Source of the DNA: Shinella pollutisoli
Lineage (GTDB): Bacteria; Pseudomonadota; Alphaproteobacteria; Rhizobiales; Rhizobiaceae
Length of the DNA stretch: 64,000 bases
Assembly (NCBI RefSeq): GCF_024609765.1
Contig: NZ_JANFDG010000010.1
Coordinates: 62,001-126,000, forward strand
Direction of reading: 5' to 3'
Shown here: positions 56,735 to 64,000 of the stretch, piece after piece
Layout of the letters: the number at the start of each line of letters is the position of its first letter
Position numbering within the stretch: position 1 is the stretch's first letter
Notes under the pieces: model-generated
The model's input: only the letters and a program-made list of their open reading frames with translations
Told to the model about the DNA's origin: nothing
Database searches by the model: none
Program-made: the position numbers and the translations under genes

Positions 56735-57051
56735 CTCGGTGTCTCATCCCCGGTCTGTCTTGTCGTCATGACTTTAGCTTTAGAGGAGGATCGGCGCGAT
56801 TTGAAGCACCCGCGCCGTCCACTTTCGTCCTGCCTTGCCCGGCCCGGGCGAGACGTGAATTTCGAAAGCCGCATACATGATGCGGGGGCCGACAGCCAGC
56901 GCAAAGTGGCCGGGAGAGGGGAAACGCGCCGGTTTTCCGCAGGTTGCACGGTTTTGCAGCGCGGCAATCCTATTGAATCCGGTCCGCGCAAAAGTTATAT
57001 GAAAATTTCAGGATTGTCGTTCAAGGCCCCATACGAGCGGACCCGTCGCCC
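56735..57051. promoter_or_regulatory. Divergent fabA/irr control region
   Basis: There is no gene in these 317 bp. For irr there is TTGAAT (56973-56978), a 17-bp spacer and TATATG (56996-57001). A short inverted repeat TGAAA-A-TTTCA (57000-57010) overlaps the expected start site. Near fabA the stretch CTTTAGCTTTAGAGG (about 56772-56786) faintly resembles half of an iron-control element but is not a clear match. Confidence 0.5.
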
Positions 57052-57474
57052 ATGACGCATGCATATGAGCTGCCCATCGAAGAGCGTCTGCGCCATTTCG
57101 GCTTGCGCCCGACCCGCCAGCGCGTGGCGCTGGCCGATCTGCTTTTCGCCAAGGGCGACCGCCACCTGACGGTGGAGGAACTGCATGAGGAGGCCGTGAC
57201 CGCCGGGGTTCCGGTGTCGCTTGCCACCGTCTACAACACGCTGCATCAGTTCACCGAGGCGGGCCTCATCCGCGTCCTCGCGGTCGAAAGCTCCAAGACC
57301 TACTTCGACACCAACGTCTCGGACCATCACCATTTCTTCATCGAGGGCGAGAACCAGGTTCTCGACATCCCGATCAGCAACCTGACGATCGGCAACCTGC
57401 CGGAGCCGCCGGAAGGCATGGAGATCGCCCATGTCGACGTGATCATCCGGCTGCGCCCGCGCACCCGCACCTGA
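57052..57474 (+). CDS. irr: Iron response regulator Irr (Fur family)
   Basis: 140 residues with the Fur fold: winged helix (LRPTRQRVALADLL to SLATVYNTLHQFTEAGL) and a dimerisation domain with the HHH motif at 92-94 (SDHHHFFIEGENQ) that binds haem in rhizobial Irr. The N-terminus lacks a Cys-Pro haem regulatory motif, as in many non-Bradyrhizobium Irr proteins. Irr controls iron and haem genes under iron limitation. Divergent from fabA. Confidence 0.93.
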   Translation: MTHAYELPIEERLRHFGLRPTRQRVALADLLFAKGDRHLTVEELHEEAVTAGVPVSLATVYNTLHQFTEAGLIRVLAVESSKTYFDTNVSDHHHFFIEGENQVLDIPISNLTIGNLPEPPEGMEIAHVDVIIRLRPRTRT

Positions 57475-58110
57475 TCACATCACATCGTCCGGATGCCGCC
57501 CCGGCCGCGGCCTGTAGACCGGAATGCTCCAGCCGAAGCGCAGGGCCCCGCCGCGCACGACGAACGCCGTCCCCATGCCGATCGACGAGGCCGCCCAGAG
57601 AGGAAGGCCGGCGACCGTGGCGGTCGTGAAGGCCGAGGCGCCCGCAAGCGCCGCCGTCACGTAGACCTCGCGCCGGAGCAGCACGGACGGCTCGTTGGCG
57701 AGCAGGTCGCGCAGGATGCCGCCGAAACTCGCCGTCAGCACGCCGGTCGTCACCGCGACGGCGGGCGAGCCGGTCGCCGCGAACCCCTTGGCCGCACCCA
57801 TCACGCAATAGGCCGAAAGCCCCAGCGCATCGAGCCAGAGCAGCAGCCGGTAGCGCGATTCCACCCGGTGCGCGGTGAAGAAGACGACGAGCGCCACGGC
57901 GACGCAGACGACGAGATAGGTCGGGTTGACCACCCAGAAGACGGGCGTCGCGCCCAGCACGACGTCGCGGAACGTGCCGCCGCCGATGCCGGTGGCGGCG
58001 GCGAGGAACAGGAAGCCGATGATGTCGAGCTCCTTGCGGGAGGCTGCGAGCGCGCCCGTGGCCGCGAAGACCGCGACGCCGGCATAGTCGGTGAGTTCCA
58101 GGATCGGCAC
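57475..58110 (-). CDS. TRIC/UPF0126-type membrane protein
   Basis: 211 residues from the GTG at 58110 (GGAGGGGAAA upstream). About seven membrane helices in two repeats, each with a glycine-rich core (GIGGGTFRDVVLG and SFGGILRDLLANE). The family is homologous to trimeric intracellular cation channels and is otherwise called YadS-like. Transported ion not known. Convergent with irr. Confidence 0.87.
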   Translation of the reverse strand: MPILELTDYAGVAVFAATGALAASRKELDIIGFLFLAAATGIGGGTFRDVVLGATPVFWVVNPTYLVVCVAVALVVFFTAHRVESRYRLLLWLDALGLSAYCVMGAAKGFAATGSPAVAVTTGVLTASFGGILRDLLANEPSVLLRREVYVTAALAGASAFTTATVAGLPLWAASSIGMGTAFVVRGGALRFGWSIPVYRPRPGRHPDDVM

Positions 58111-58238
58111 GGTCGTTTCCCCTCCGCGGGCACAGCTTCGCGACAGCCTGCCCGGTGTAAATAGGCCCGCATGGCCCCGGCCGGAATCGGCCGCTCGCCG
58201 CATAATGACCGAATCGCCCGCCATGGAAAGGTTGTGAG

Positions 58239-58712
58239 ATGGCCGTCCGCATCAGAATCCTCGCGACGCTCGCCGCAATGATCCTCGTTGCCCCGTTGTC
58301 CGTCCGGGCCGCCGAGATCGTGCCGGACGCGCTCGCCCACGAGCAGGCCGAAGTCGCCAGACGCTGCAAGACGCCGATCTACGGCCAGGACTTCGCCGAC
58401 ACCGTCGATTTCAACAATGACGGCCTGCCGGACCTCGTCACCAATCTCGGCGCCGTCAATTGCGACGGCATTCCCGGCGGGCTCTGCGGCAATGTCGGCT
58501 GCCCGCACAATTTCTACATCCGCGTCGCCGAAGGCGGCTATTTCCTCGCCGCCAATGCCGATCTCTACGGCTACGAGCTGAAGAAGCGCTATGGCAACAT
58601 GGTGCTGGAGCTGAAGGCGAATGCCGCAAGCTGCGGTCGCGACGACAGCGATTATTGCATCATGACCATCCGCGTGCGCGGCGCCCGCTTCGAGACGATC
58701 TCCAAGAAATAG
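58239..58712 (+). CDS. Secreted protein with EF-hand-like motif, unknown function
   Basis: 157 residues with a signal peptide ending LSVRAAEI, then a short mature domain. It contains VDFNNDGLPDLVTNL (about 52-66), which has the DxNxDGxxD calcium-loop spacing, and several cysteines (CKTPI, NCDG, LCGN, GCPHN, SCGRD, YCIMT) that could form disulphides. GGAAAGG precedes the ATG. Family not recognised. Confidence 0.65.
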   Translation: MAVRIRILATLAAMILVAPLSVRAAEIVPDALAHEQAEVARRCKTPIYGQDFADTVDFNNDGLPDLVTNLGAVNCDGIPGGLCGNVGCPHNFYIRVAEGGYFLAANADLYGYELKKRYGNMVLELKANAASCGRDDSDYCIMTIRVRGARFETISKK

Positions 58713-58715
58713 CCG

Positions 58716-59507
58716 CTATTGCGGGAAGAGCGCATGCGTGCGCCCCGCAAGATAGTAGACGAGCAGGCCGGTCCATTCGCGCAGCGCCGTCGTCATGAGC
58801 TGGCTGTTGGTCGACGGCTGCGTGAAATCGAGCGCGAGGCGCGCCTCGCCCGTCGTGCGGTAGTCCGTCGGCCAGGGCAGTACCTCCAGCCCGGCCTTGC
58901 GGAACAGCCCGACCGCGCGCGGCATGTGGAAGGCCGAGGTGACGAGCAGGCAGTCGGCAAGGCCGTTCTCGGTAAGCAGCGTCTTCGTGTAGGCGACGTT
59001 CTCAAAGGTCGTGCGCGACTGGGTCTCGCGGATCAGCCGCTCCGGCGCGATGCCGAAGGTGTCGAAGAAGCGCGACGCGACGGCCGCGTCTCCTTCGTAG
59101 CGGCCGCTGAAGGAGCCGTCGCCGCCGGAAATGAGGATGCGTGCCTCCGGGAAATCCCGCGCCAGCCGCAGCGTCTCGACGAAGCGGTCGCCCGCCTGGT
59201 TCATCTCGAAGCCGCCGCGCGCGGAGATCACCTCCGCCTCCACGCCCCCGCCGAGCATGACGATGCAGCCGGGCCCGCCCGCCGGCGGCACGGCGCGGGG
59301 GAAACGGTCCTCCAGCGTCTGCAGCAGCACCGAACCGGCCGAGGTGAAGAGCGTCACGAAAAGGAGGATCGCGGCGAGCGCGACGGCGCCGGTGCGGATG
59401 CGGCGCCAGCGCAGGAGGCCGGCAAGCAGGCCCGCGACGAGAAGCAGGAAGGCGAGCGATAGCGGCTGCGCGAGGAGCCAGAAGATTTTCGAGGCGTAGT
59501 AGATCAC
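58716..59507 (-). CDS. YdcF family protein (DUF218)
   Basis: 263 residues with two N-terminal membrane helices (about 5-60) and the DUF218 domain. Motifs are VMLGGGVE (about 83-90), ILISGGDGS, RTTFENVAYT and LVTSAFHMPRA (about 190-200). Family members such as SanA/ElyC act in envelope integrity. The C-terminal REWTGLLVYYLAGR is also typical. It is 19 bp downstream of the TMEM43-family gene on the same strand, so possibly one operon. Confidence 0.88.
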   Translation of the reverse strand: MIYYASKIFWLLAQPLSLAFLLLVAGLLAGLLRWRRIRTGAVALAAILLFVTLFTSAGSVLLQTLEDRFPRAVPPAGGPGCIVMLGGGVEAEVISARGGFEMNQAGDRFVETLRLARDFPEARILISGGDGSFSGRYEGDAAVASRFFDTFGIAPERLIRETQSRTTFENVAYTKTLLTENGLADCLLVTSAFHMPRAVGLFRKAGLEVLPWPTDYRTTGEARLALDFTQPSTNSQLMTTALREWTGLLVYYLAGRTHALFPQ

Positions 59508-59526
59508 GGTCCGTCCGTCTGGTCAT

Positions 59527-60693
59527 TCATGCCCGCGCCAGTGCCGGCGCGGCCTTGCCCCGCCGCATATAGACGATGCCGGCCGCCAGCGCGACGCCGA
59601 TGACGAGGATCGTAAGTGCGAGCAGCGGACGATAGGCGACCCAGGCGACGGCGATGACCAGCGGCCCGACGAGCAGGGTGAGGATCAGCGCGACCGCGCT
59701 CGTGCCGAAGCGGACGATCGAGCCGACGAAGGGGACGACGTCGGCGACGACACCGAGGATCGAGAAGACGAAGGCGAAGCCGACGAAGAGGCCGACGAGC
59801 CCGCCGGCGCGCACCAGCCAGGTGATGACCGTGTTCTCGCTCTGCGCCGTGTCGAACATGGCGGCCGCATCGACGAGGCCGGCGCCGCTCAGGAAGAGCT
59901 CGCGCCCGTTCGTCGTCCTGTAGGGGGTCAGCGCCGTCCCGCGCTGCGCGCCGACGAAGCTCGCCTCGGCGATATCGGACCGCTCGAAGCGGATGCGGAT
60001 GTCGCCCACCTCGGGGTCCTGCGGATCGAAGGAGAAGACCGCCTGGCCGCCGACGATGGAGACGGGCTTGCCGAGCGGCAGCGCCTCGCCCATGCGGCGC
60101 GCGTCGGCGGCGGTGAGCGCGACGGGCCGCTCCTCGCCGAGGCGCGCGACCGCGCGCCCGTCGACGCTGAAGGCGCCGATCCGCGCGCTTTCGACCGGGA
60201 AGGCATCGTCGTCCACCGGCTTCTTCGGATTGTCATGGCCGGACTGGCGGAAGCTGTCGGAGCTCACGTCGCTCCGCGTCCACTCCTTGTGGTAGGAATA
60301 GATGGTCACGGTCTCCTCGCTGCCGCCGAGCTGCTTGCGCGTCTCCGATTTCGAGCGCTCCACCCACTGGTACATCTCGACGATGCGGTCGAGCCCGGCC
60401 GCGCCCTCCGCCGTGACGCCGAAGACCGGATCCCCCGGCACGCCGACCGGCTTCACGGCGCCCGTGACATGCACGAGCCGACCCTCGTTCGCCGGATCGA
60501 CGGAGCCGTTGTCGACCGGGACCACGAGGCCCGCCCCCTCCACGAGCGCCCTGTAGGTTTTCACGGACCGCCCTTCGTTCCAGAAGAGCAGCCAGACGCA
60601 GGCGACGAGCAGCAGGAGCCCGACGACGATCTTGACGAGCGCCCCCTTCAACCGGGCGAACCAGGAGATCGTGGTGGTTTCGGTGAAGCTCAT
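59527..60693 (-). CDS. TMEM43 family membrane protein
   Basis: 388 residues with one N-terminal membrane helix (VVGLLLLVACVWLLFWNEGR, about 23-42), a large soluble domain (about 45-290), and about four C-terminal helices (290-380). FWNEGRSVKTYRALVEGA and MYQWVERSKSETRKQ are the family's characteristic elements. It is homologous to human TMEM43/LUMA; the bacterial function is unknown. Adjacent to and ahead of ydcF. Confidence 0.85.
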   Translation of the reverse strand: MSFTETTTISWFARLKGALVKIVVGLLLLVACVWLLFWNEGRSVKTYRALVEGAGLVVPVDNGSVDPANEGRLVHVTGAVKPVGVPGDPVFGVTAEGAAGLDRIVEMYQWVERSKSETRKQLGGSEETVTIYSYHKEWTRSDVSSDSFRQSGHDNPKKPVDDDAFPVESARIGAFSVDGRAVARLGEERPVALTAADARRMGEALPLGKPVSIVGGQAVFSFDPQDPEVGDIRIRFERSDIAEASFVGAQRGTALTPYRTTNGRELFLSGAGLVDAAAMFDTAQSENTVITWLVRAGGLVGLFVGFAFVFSILGVVADVVPFVGSIVRFGTSAVALILTLLVGPLVIAVAWVAYRPLLALTILVIGVALAAGIVYMRRGKAAPALARA

Positions 60694-60864
60694 GGTGTCC
60701 CTCGCGCCGGCGTTCTTCCGAGCGATACGGCCGGTCCCCGCCGTTTATTCTCGTCCCGGCCCGTTTTGCAGCGGCGCGCGGGCCGGTCAAGGCATTGCGC
60801 ATGCCCTTTCCGGTCGCCGGCACCGCAACGCAAGGCGTGGCGGGGATCGCTATGACGGCCCCGC

Positions 60865-62769
60865 CTACAGCAGGAAATACCCCTCGGTGAAGGTGAGGGC
60901 GTCGTCGAGATGAATGGCGAGGTCTGCCTTGCCGTCGCCGTTCACGTCGCCGTAGATGTAGCTGTCCGACGCCTTCTTCTCGTAGCGAAGCTCGCCCGCG
61001 GTCTTGGAGAACTCCGCCGTCCCGATGAAGTCGAAGCCATCATTCGCCTTCGTCCTCGCGTCCGCGTCGATCGCCCGCAGGTCGATCCGGTCGCCCTGCT
61101 TGCCGTTGAAGTCGAAGATCGTGTCGCGGCCGGACTTGGACAGCGCCGTCTCCTTGACCGACTTGAACACGAAGCTGTCCGCGCCGGAGCCGCCCTGGAG
61201 CTTGTCGGCACCAAGGCCGCCGGTAAGCTTGTCGGCGCCTGCCCCGCCCTTCAGCGTGTCGTCGCCCTTGCCGCCGGAAAGCGTGTTCCTGCCGGCATTG
61301 CCGGTGATCGCGTTGGCAAGCCCGTTGCCGGTGCCGTTGATCCCCGCCTTGCCCGTCAGCGTCAGGTTCTCGACCTGGCTGGAAAGCGTGTGGCTCACCG
61401 AGGCCCTGACGAGATCGATGCCCTGGCCATGGATCTCGACGACCTTGTCGCTTCTGCTGTCGACGATGTAGGTGTCGTTGCTGCTGCCGCCTTCGAGCCG
61501 GTCGGTGCCCGTGCCGCCGTCCAGCAGATCCTTTCCGGCTCCGCCGTAGAGCCTGTCGGCGGAGGCCCCGCCATAGAGCTTGTCATTGCCGGACCCTCCG
61601 TAGAGCCTGTCGTCGCCGGTCCCGCCGCCCAGCTGGTCGGCTCCGTTGCCCCCGTCCAGAAGGTCCGCGCCCGCGCCGCCGTACAGCCTGTCGTTGCCCG
61701 CACCGCCCTTGAGGACGTTCTTGCCGGCATTGCCGATGATCTTGTTGGCGAGGTCGTTGCCGGTGCCGCCGAGGCCGGCCGTGCCCGTCAGCGTCAGGTT
61801 CTCGTGGAAGCTGCCGAGCCTGTGCGAGACGGAGGCGAGGACGAGATCGACGCCGTCGTCGGCATATTCCCGCTCGAATTTATCGCCCGCGCCGAAGATG
61901 TAGGTATCGTTGCCGCCGTTGGCGCAGCGGTAGACATCCGCGCCCGCGCCGCCGTCGTAGAGGTCGTTGCCGGTGCCGCCGTCCAGCAGGTCGCTGCCGG
62001 CGCCGCCATAGAGCCGGTCGTTGCCGGAAAAGCCGAACAGGTAGTCGTCGCCGTTTTCGCCGTGAAGCGTGTCCGCCCCGTCGCCGCTCGCGCTCGCATA
62101 GTAGCCGCCGCCGTCGATGTAGTCGTCGCCGTCGCCGCCGTAGATCACGTCCGCGCCGTTGCCGCCGTCGACATTGTCGTCGCCGCCGGCGCAGTAGAGG
62201 ATGTCGTTGTCGTCGCCGCCGTCCATCTCGTCGACGCCGGCGCTGCCGTAGAGCCTGTCGCTGCCCGCATCGCCGAACAGCGTGTTGCGGATGGTCTCGA
62301 AGGTCGTGTTGTTCGACAGGCCCGCCCACAGGGTGTCGTTGCCGCCGCCGCCGCGCAGGGTGTCCGAGCCGCTGCCGCCGACCAGCACGTCGTTGCCCGT
62401 GCCGCCGTAGAGCTGGTCATTGCCGGCCTGGCCGTAAATCTGGTCGTTGCCGGCATCGCCGTGGAGCACGTCGGAGGCGCCGTTGCTGCTGGTCGCCCAG
62501 TCCGGCTCGTCGGTGCCGCAGTCGCCGAAGATGCGGTCGTTGCCGTCGCCGCCGTAGATGGTGTCGCCTTCCGCACCGTCGTCGCCGTCGTAGTAGATGT
62601 CGCCGAAGATGGTGTCGTCGCCGCCGAAGCCGCGCAGCGCGCCCTGCGTATGGGCCGAATCGAAGTCGCCGTAATTGTCGTAGGAGCCGTCGCCGAGCAC
62701 GAGGGCCTTGCCCCACAGGATGTCGTTGCCGTTCGTGCCGTTGTTGTTGCCGTTCGCATCGCGTGCCAT
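60865..62769 (-). CDS. RTX calcium-binding secreted protein
   Basis: 634 residues from the ATG at 62769 (GAGGGT upstream). It is almost all glycine- and aspartate-rich RTX nonapeptides (GGxGxDxLx type) in three blocks. Two copies of a module starting ASVSH.L and carrying ENLTLTG..GTGN.LAN lie between them (about 315-360 and 458-500). A C-terminal serralysin-like region (GADSFVFKS) and a final EF-hand-like DVNGDGKADL follow. There is no signal peptide and no catalytic domain. Type I secretion is expected, but no secretion genes are nearby. Confidence 0.9.
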   Translation of the reverse strand: MARDANGNNNGTNGNDILWGKALVLGDGSYDNYGDFDSAHTQGALRGFGGDDTIFGDIYYDGDDGAEGDTIYGGDGNDRIFGDCGTDEPDWATSSNGASDVLHGDAGNDQIYGQAGNDQLYGGTGNDVLVGGSGSDTLRGGGGNDTLWAGLSNNTTFETIRNTLFGDAGSDRLYGSAGVDEMDGGDDNDILYCAGGDDNVDGGNGADVIYGGDGDDYIDGGGYYASASGDGADTLHGENGDDYLFGFSGNDRLYGGAGSDLLDGGTGNDLYDGGAGADVYRCANGGNDTYIFGAGDKFEREYADDGVDLVLASVSHRLGSFHENLTLTGTAGLGGTGNDLANKIIGNAGKNVLKGGAGNDRLYGGAGADLLDGGNGADQLGGGTGDDRLYGGSGNDKLYGGASADRLYGGAGKDLLDGGTGTDRLEGGSSNDTYIVDSRSDKVVEIHGQGIDLVRASVSHTLSSQVENLTLTGKAGINGTGNGLANAITGNAGRNTLSGGKGDDTLKGGAGADKLTGGLGADKLQGGSGADSFVFKSVKETALSKSGRDTIFDFNGKQGDRIDLRAIDADARTKANDGFDFIGTAEFSKTAGELRYEKKASDSYIYGDVNGDGKADLAIHLDDALTFTEGYFLL

Positions 62770-63011
62770 GATACCCTCGCTTGTCGTGGCGGTCCGCACC
62801 GCCGGTTTGCGCGCTCCCGGCGGAGCACAATCCCGGGGTCGCCGCCGCGACGGCGGATGCGCGTCGCCTGCGCCCCCTTCTGTCAGCCTCGCGCCCGGGC
62901 GATGCCGTGCGCTCGCGCCCCTTTCCGGGGTTCGATGGAGGCGAGCTTACTCCGCTGCCGGCCGCGCTGGCTTGGGGAGGGTCTCAGGGTTTTGGGATGC
63001 TGACGGCTGCG

Positions 63012-63950
63012 TCAGTTCAGGGCGAGGCCCTGGCGGATATCGGACGGCGTTGCCTGGAAGCGCCGCCGGAAGACCTGGTTGAACCAGGAGATGTCGCCGA
63101 AGCCGACCATCAGGGCGATGGCGGCGATGGTGTGGTGCCTGAACCGGGGATCGAGCAGAAGGCCGTGCGCGTGGTCGAGCCGCTCGGCCGTCACGTGGTC
63201 GGTGAAGCTGGTGCCTTCCTCGTAGAACAGCGCCCGGACATAGGGCACGCTGATGCCGTGGCGGCGCGCGAGCCATTCGAGGGAGAGGCGCGGATCGCAC
63301 AGATGGGCGGCGATGTCGGCCTTGATCGCATGCCGGCGGGCGGCGCGCACGCCGTTCCTGCGGGCATGTTGCCCGCTGTCGCGCTTCGCACCGAGCATCA
63401 GCACCGTGAGATCGACGAGATGGGCGGCGAAGACCGCCTGGTCCGGCGCGGGAATATCGGCATGGCTGTCGAGCAGCGACACGGCGTAGCTGTTGAGAAG
63501 ATGGGCCGCGGGATCGCGCAGCGACCACGTCTTGAGGAGGTTGTCGCTGGAGGCGATGCGATCGACGACGAGGCGGCGCGGAATGGCGATGCTGAGGCAG
63601 GAGCTGCGCTCGGCGACGGTGGTCACCGTCTTGCGGTCGCGCCGCATCACGTTGACGTCGCCCGGCCGGATGAAGAGGTTTTCGCCCTTTGCGTCATGCA
63701 CGCCGTTGCCGCCGGCGACGCTGAGATAGAGGAGGTCCTCCTCGTCCGACGGGGTGACGAGGGTGACGGGCGTCGTATTGGCGTGGGCGATATGCACGCC
63801 GCCGACGCCGCGCAGCGTCACGTCGATATCGACCGGCCCATCGCCAAGGAAGTCGATCCCGGTGCGCACATGGCCGTTATAGACCGCCTCGACGAGCTCC
63901 CGCCGCAGGTTCTCGGCCGTATCTCGCGTGGAAAACTGGACGATGGACAT
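63012..63950 (-). CDS. AraC family transcriptional regulator
   Basis: 312 residues with an N-terminal cupin-like sensor (AraC_binding_2 style, about 1-190) and the double helix-turn-helix at the C-terminus (LSLEWLARRHGISVPYVRAL about 219-238, then FGDISWFNQVFRRRFQATPS about 285-304). Upstream of the RTX gene on the same strand with a 242-bp gap; possible regulator of it, but this is only context. The start ATG is at 63950, 50 bp from the window end. Confidence 0.9.
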   Translation of the reverse strand: MSIVQFSTRDTAENLRRELVEAVYNGHVRTGIDFLGDGPVDIDVTLRGVGGVHIAHANTTPVTLVTPSDEEDLLYLSVAGGNGVHDAKGENLFIRPGDVNVMRRDRKTVTTVAERSSCLSIAIPRRLVVDRIASSDNLLKTWSLRDPAAHLLNSYAVSLLDSHADIPAPDQAVFAAHLVDLTVLMLGAKRDSGQHARRNGVRAARRHAIKADIAAHLCDPRLSLEWLARRHGISVPYVRALFYEEGTSFTDHVTAERLDHAHGLLLDPRFRHHTIAAIALMVGFGDISWFNQVFRRRFQATPSDIRQGLALN

Positions 63951-64000
63951 GGACGATCCCGAGCAAAAGTGGGGCTGTTCCGGCCTGCAATGGACAGACC

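Noticed and set aside
61480-62760. Regularly spaced short DNA repeats that could suggest a CRISPR array
   Set aside because: They encode RTX nonapeptides in one long open frame, with no constant repeat/unique spacer pattern.

Overview
The window is a high-GC, almost fully coding stretch of an alphaproteobacterial chromosome. The best fit is the Rhizobiaceae/Hyphomicrobiales. Reasons: a bcsN-bcsA cellulose pair, a Fur-family Irr regulator divergent from fabA-fabB-fabI, an HWE-type histidine kinase, ffs next to dnaX, a CtrA-like TTAA-N7-TTAA site, and dispersed palindromic intergenic repeats of the kind seen in rhizobia. Genus is not decidable from the sequence alone. No tRNA, rRNA, insertion sequence, prophage or CRISPR array was seen.

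Layout. 1-3.6 kb (minus): cellulose synthase BcsA (cut by the left edge), lipoprotein BcsN and a polysaccharide deacetylase. 3.7-7.9 kb (plus): a tight three-gene polysaccharide cassette (GT2 glycosyltransferase, Wzx-like flippase, two-domain alpha/beta hydrolase). 8.0-20.2 kb (plus): a fumarylacetoacetase-family enzyme, an Lrp/AsnC regulator, a fused indolepyruvate:ferredoxin oxidoreductase, then a liu-type leucine/isovalerate catabolic operon (IVD, MccB, RidA, MccA, HMG-CoA lyase, enoyl-CoA hydratase). 20.2-27.7 kb (minus): PbpC and a giant alpha-2-macroglobulin, the periplasmic protease-trap pair. 27.8-28.2 kb: a CtrA-like site and a three-hairpin candidate small RNA or leader before an AEC transporter.

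29-33.3 kb: membrane cytochrome c, KdsB (LPS Kdo), PheA, a small membrane protein, NudC and a HIT protein. 33.4-38.5 kb: SRP RNA, dnaX, ybaB, a MOSC protein, recR, and mltB with a 46-bp-arm palindrome inside its 5' end. 38.5-40.1 kb: MFS exporter. 40.2-47.5 kb: the rimP-nusA-ylxR-infB-rbfA-truB translation/transcription block with an attenuator-like leader. 47.6-53.7 kb: HWE kinase, SH3 protein, rpsO, pnp and an RsmC-like methyltransferase. 54.1-57.5 kb: fabI-fabB-fabA facing away from irr. 57.5-64 kb: TRIC-like channel, small secreted protein, YdcF, TMEM43-family protein, an RTX calcium-binding protein and an AraC regulator.

Most of the window is housekeeping. The parts worth a second look are the palindrome read in frame ahead of mltB, the CtrA-site/sRNA-like leader, the rimP leader with mutually exclusive pairings, the hydrolase with a Cys nucleophile and a degenerate twin domain, and the pairing of a ferredoxin oxidoreductase with leucine catabolism. 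All functional calls are by motif and context reading; no database search was run.
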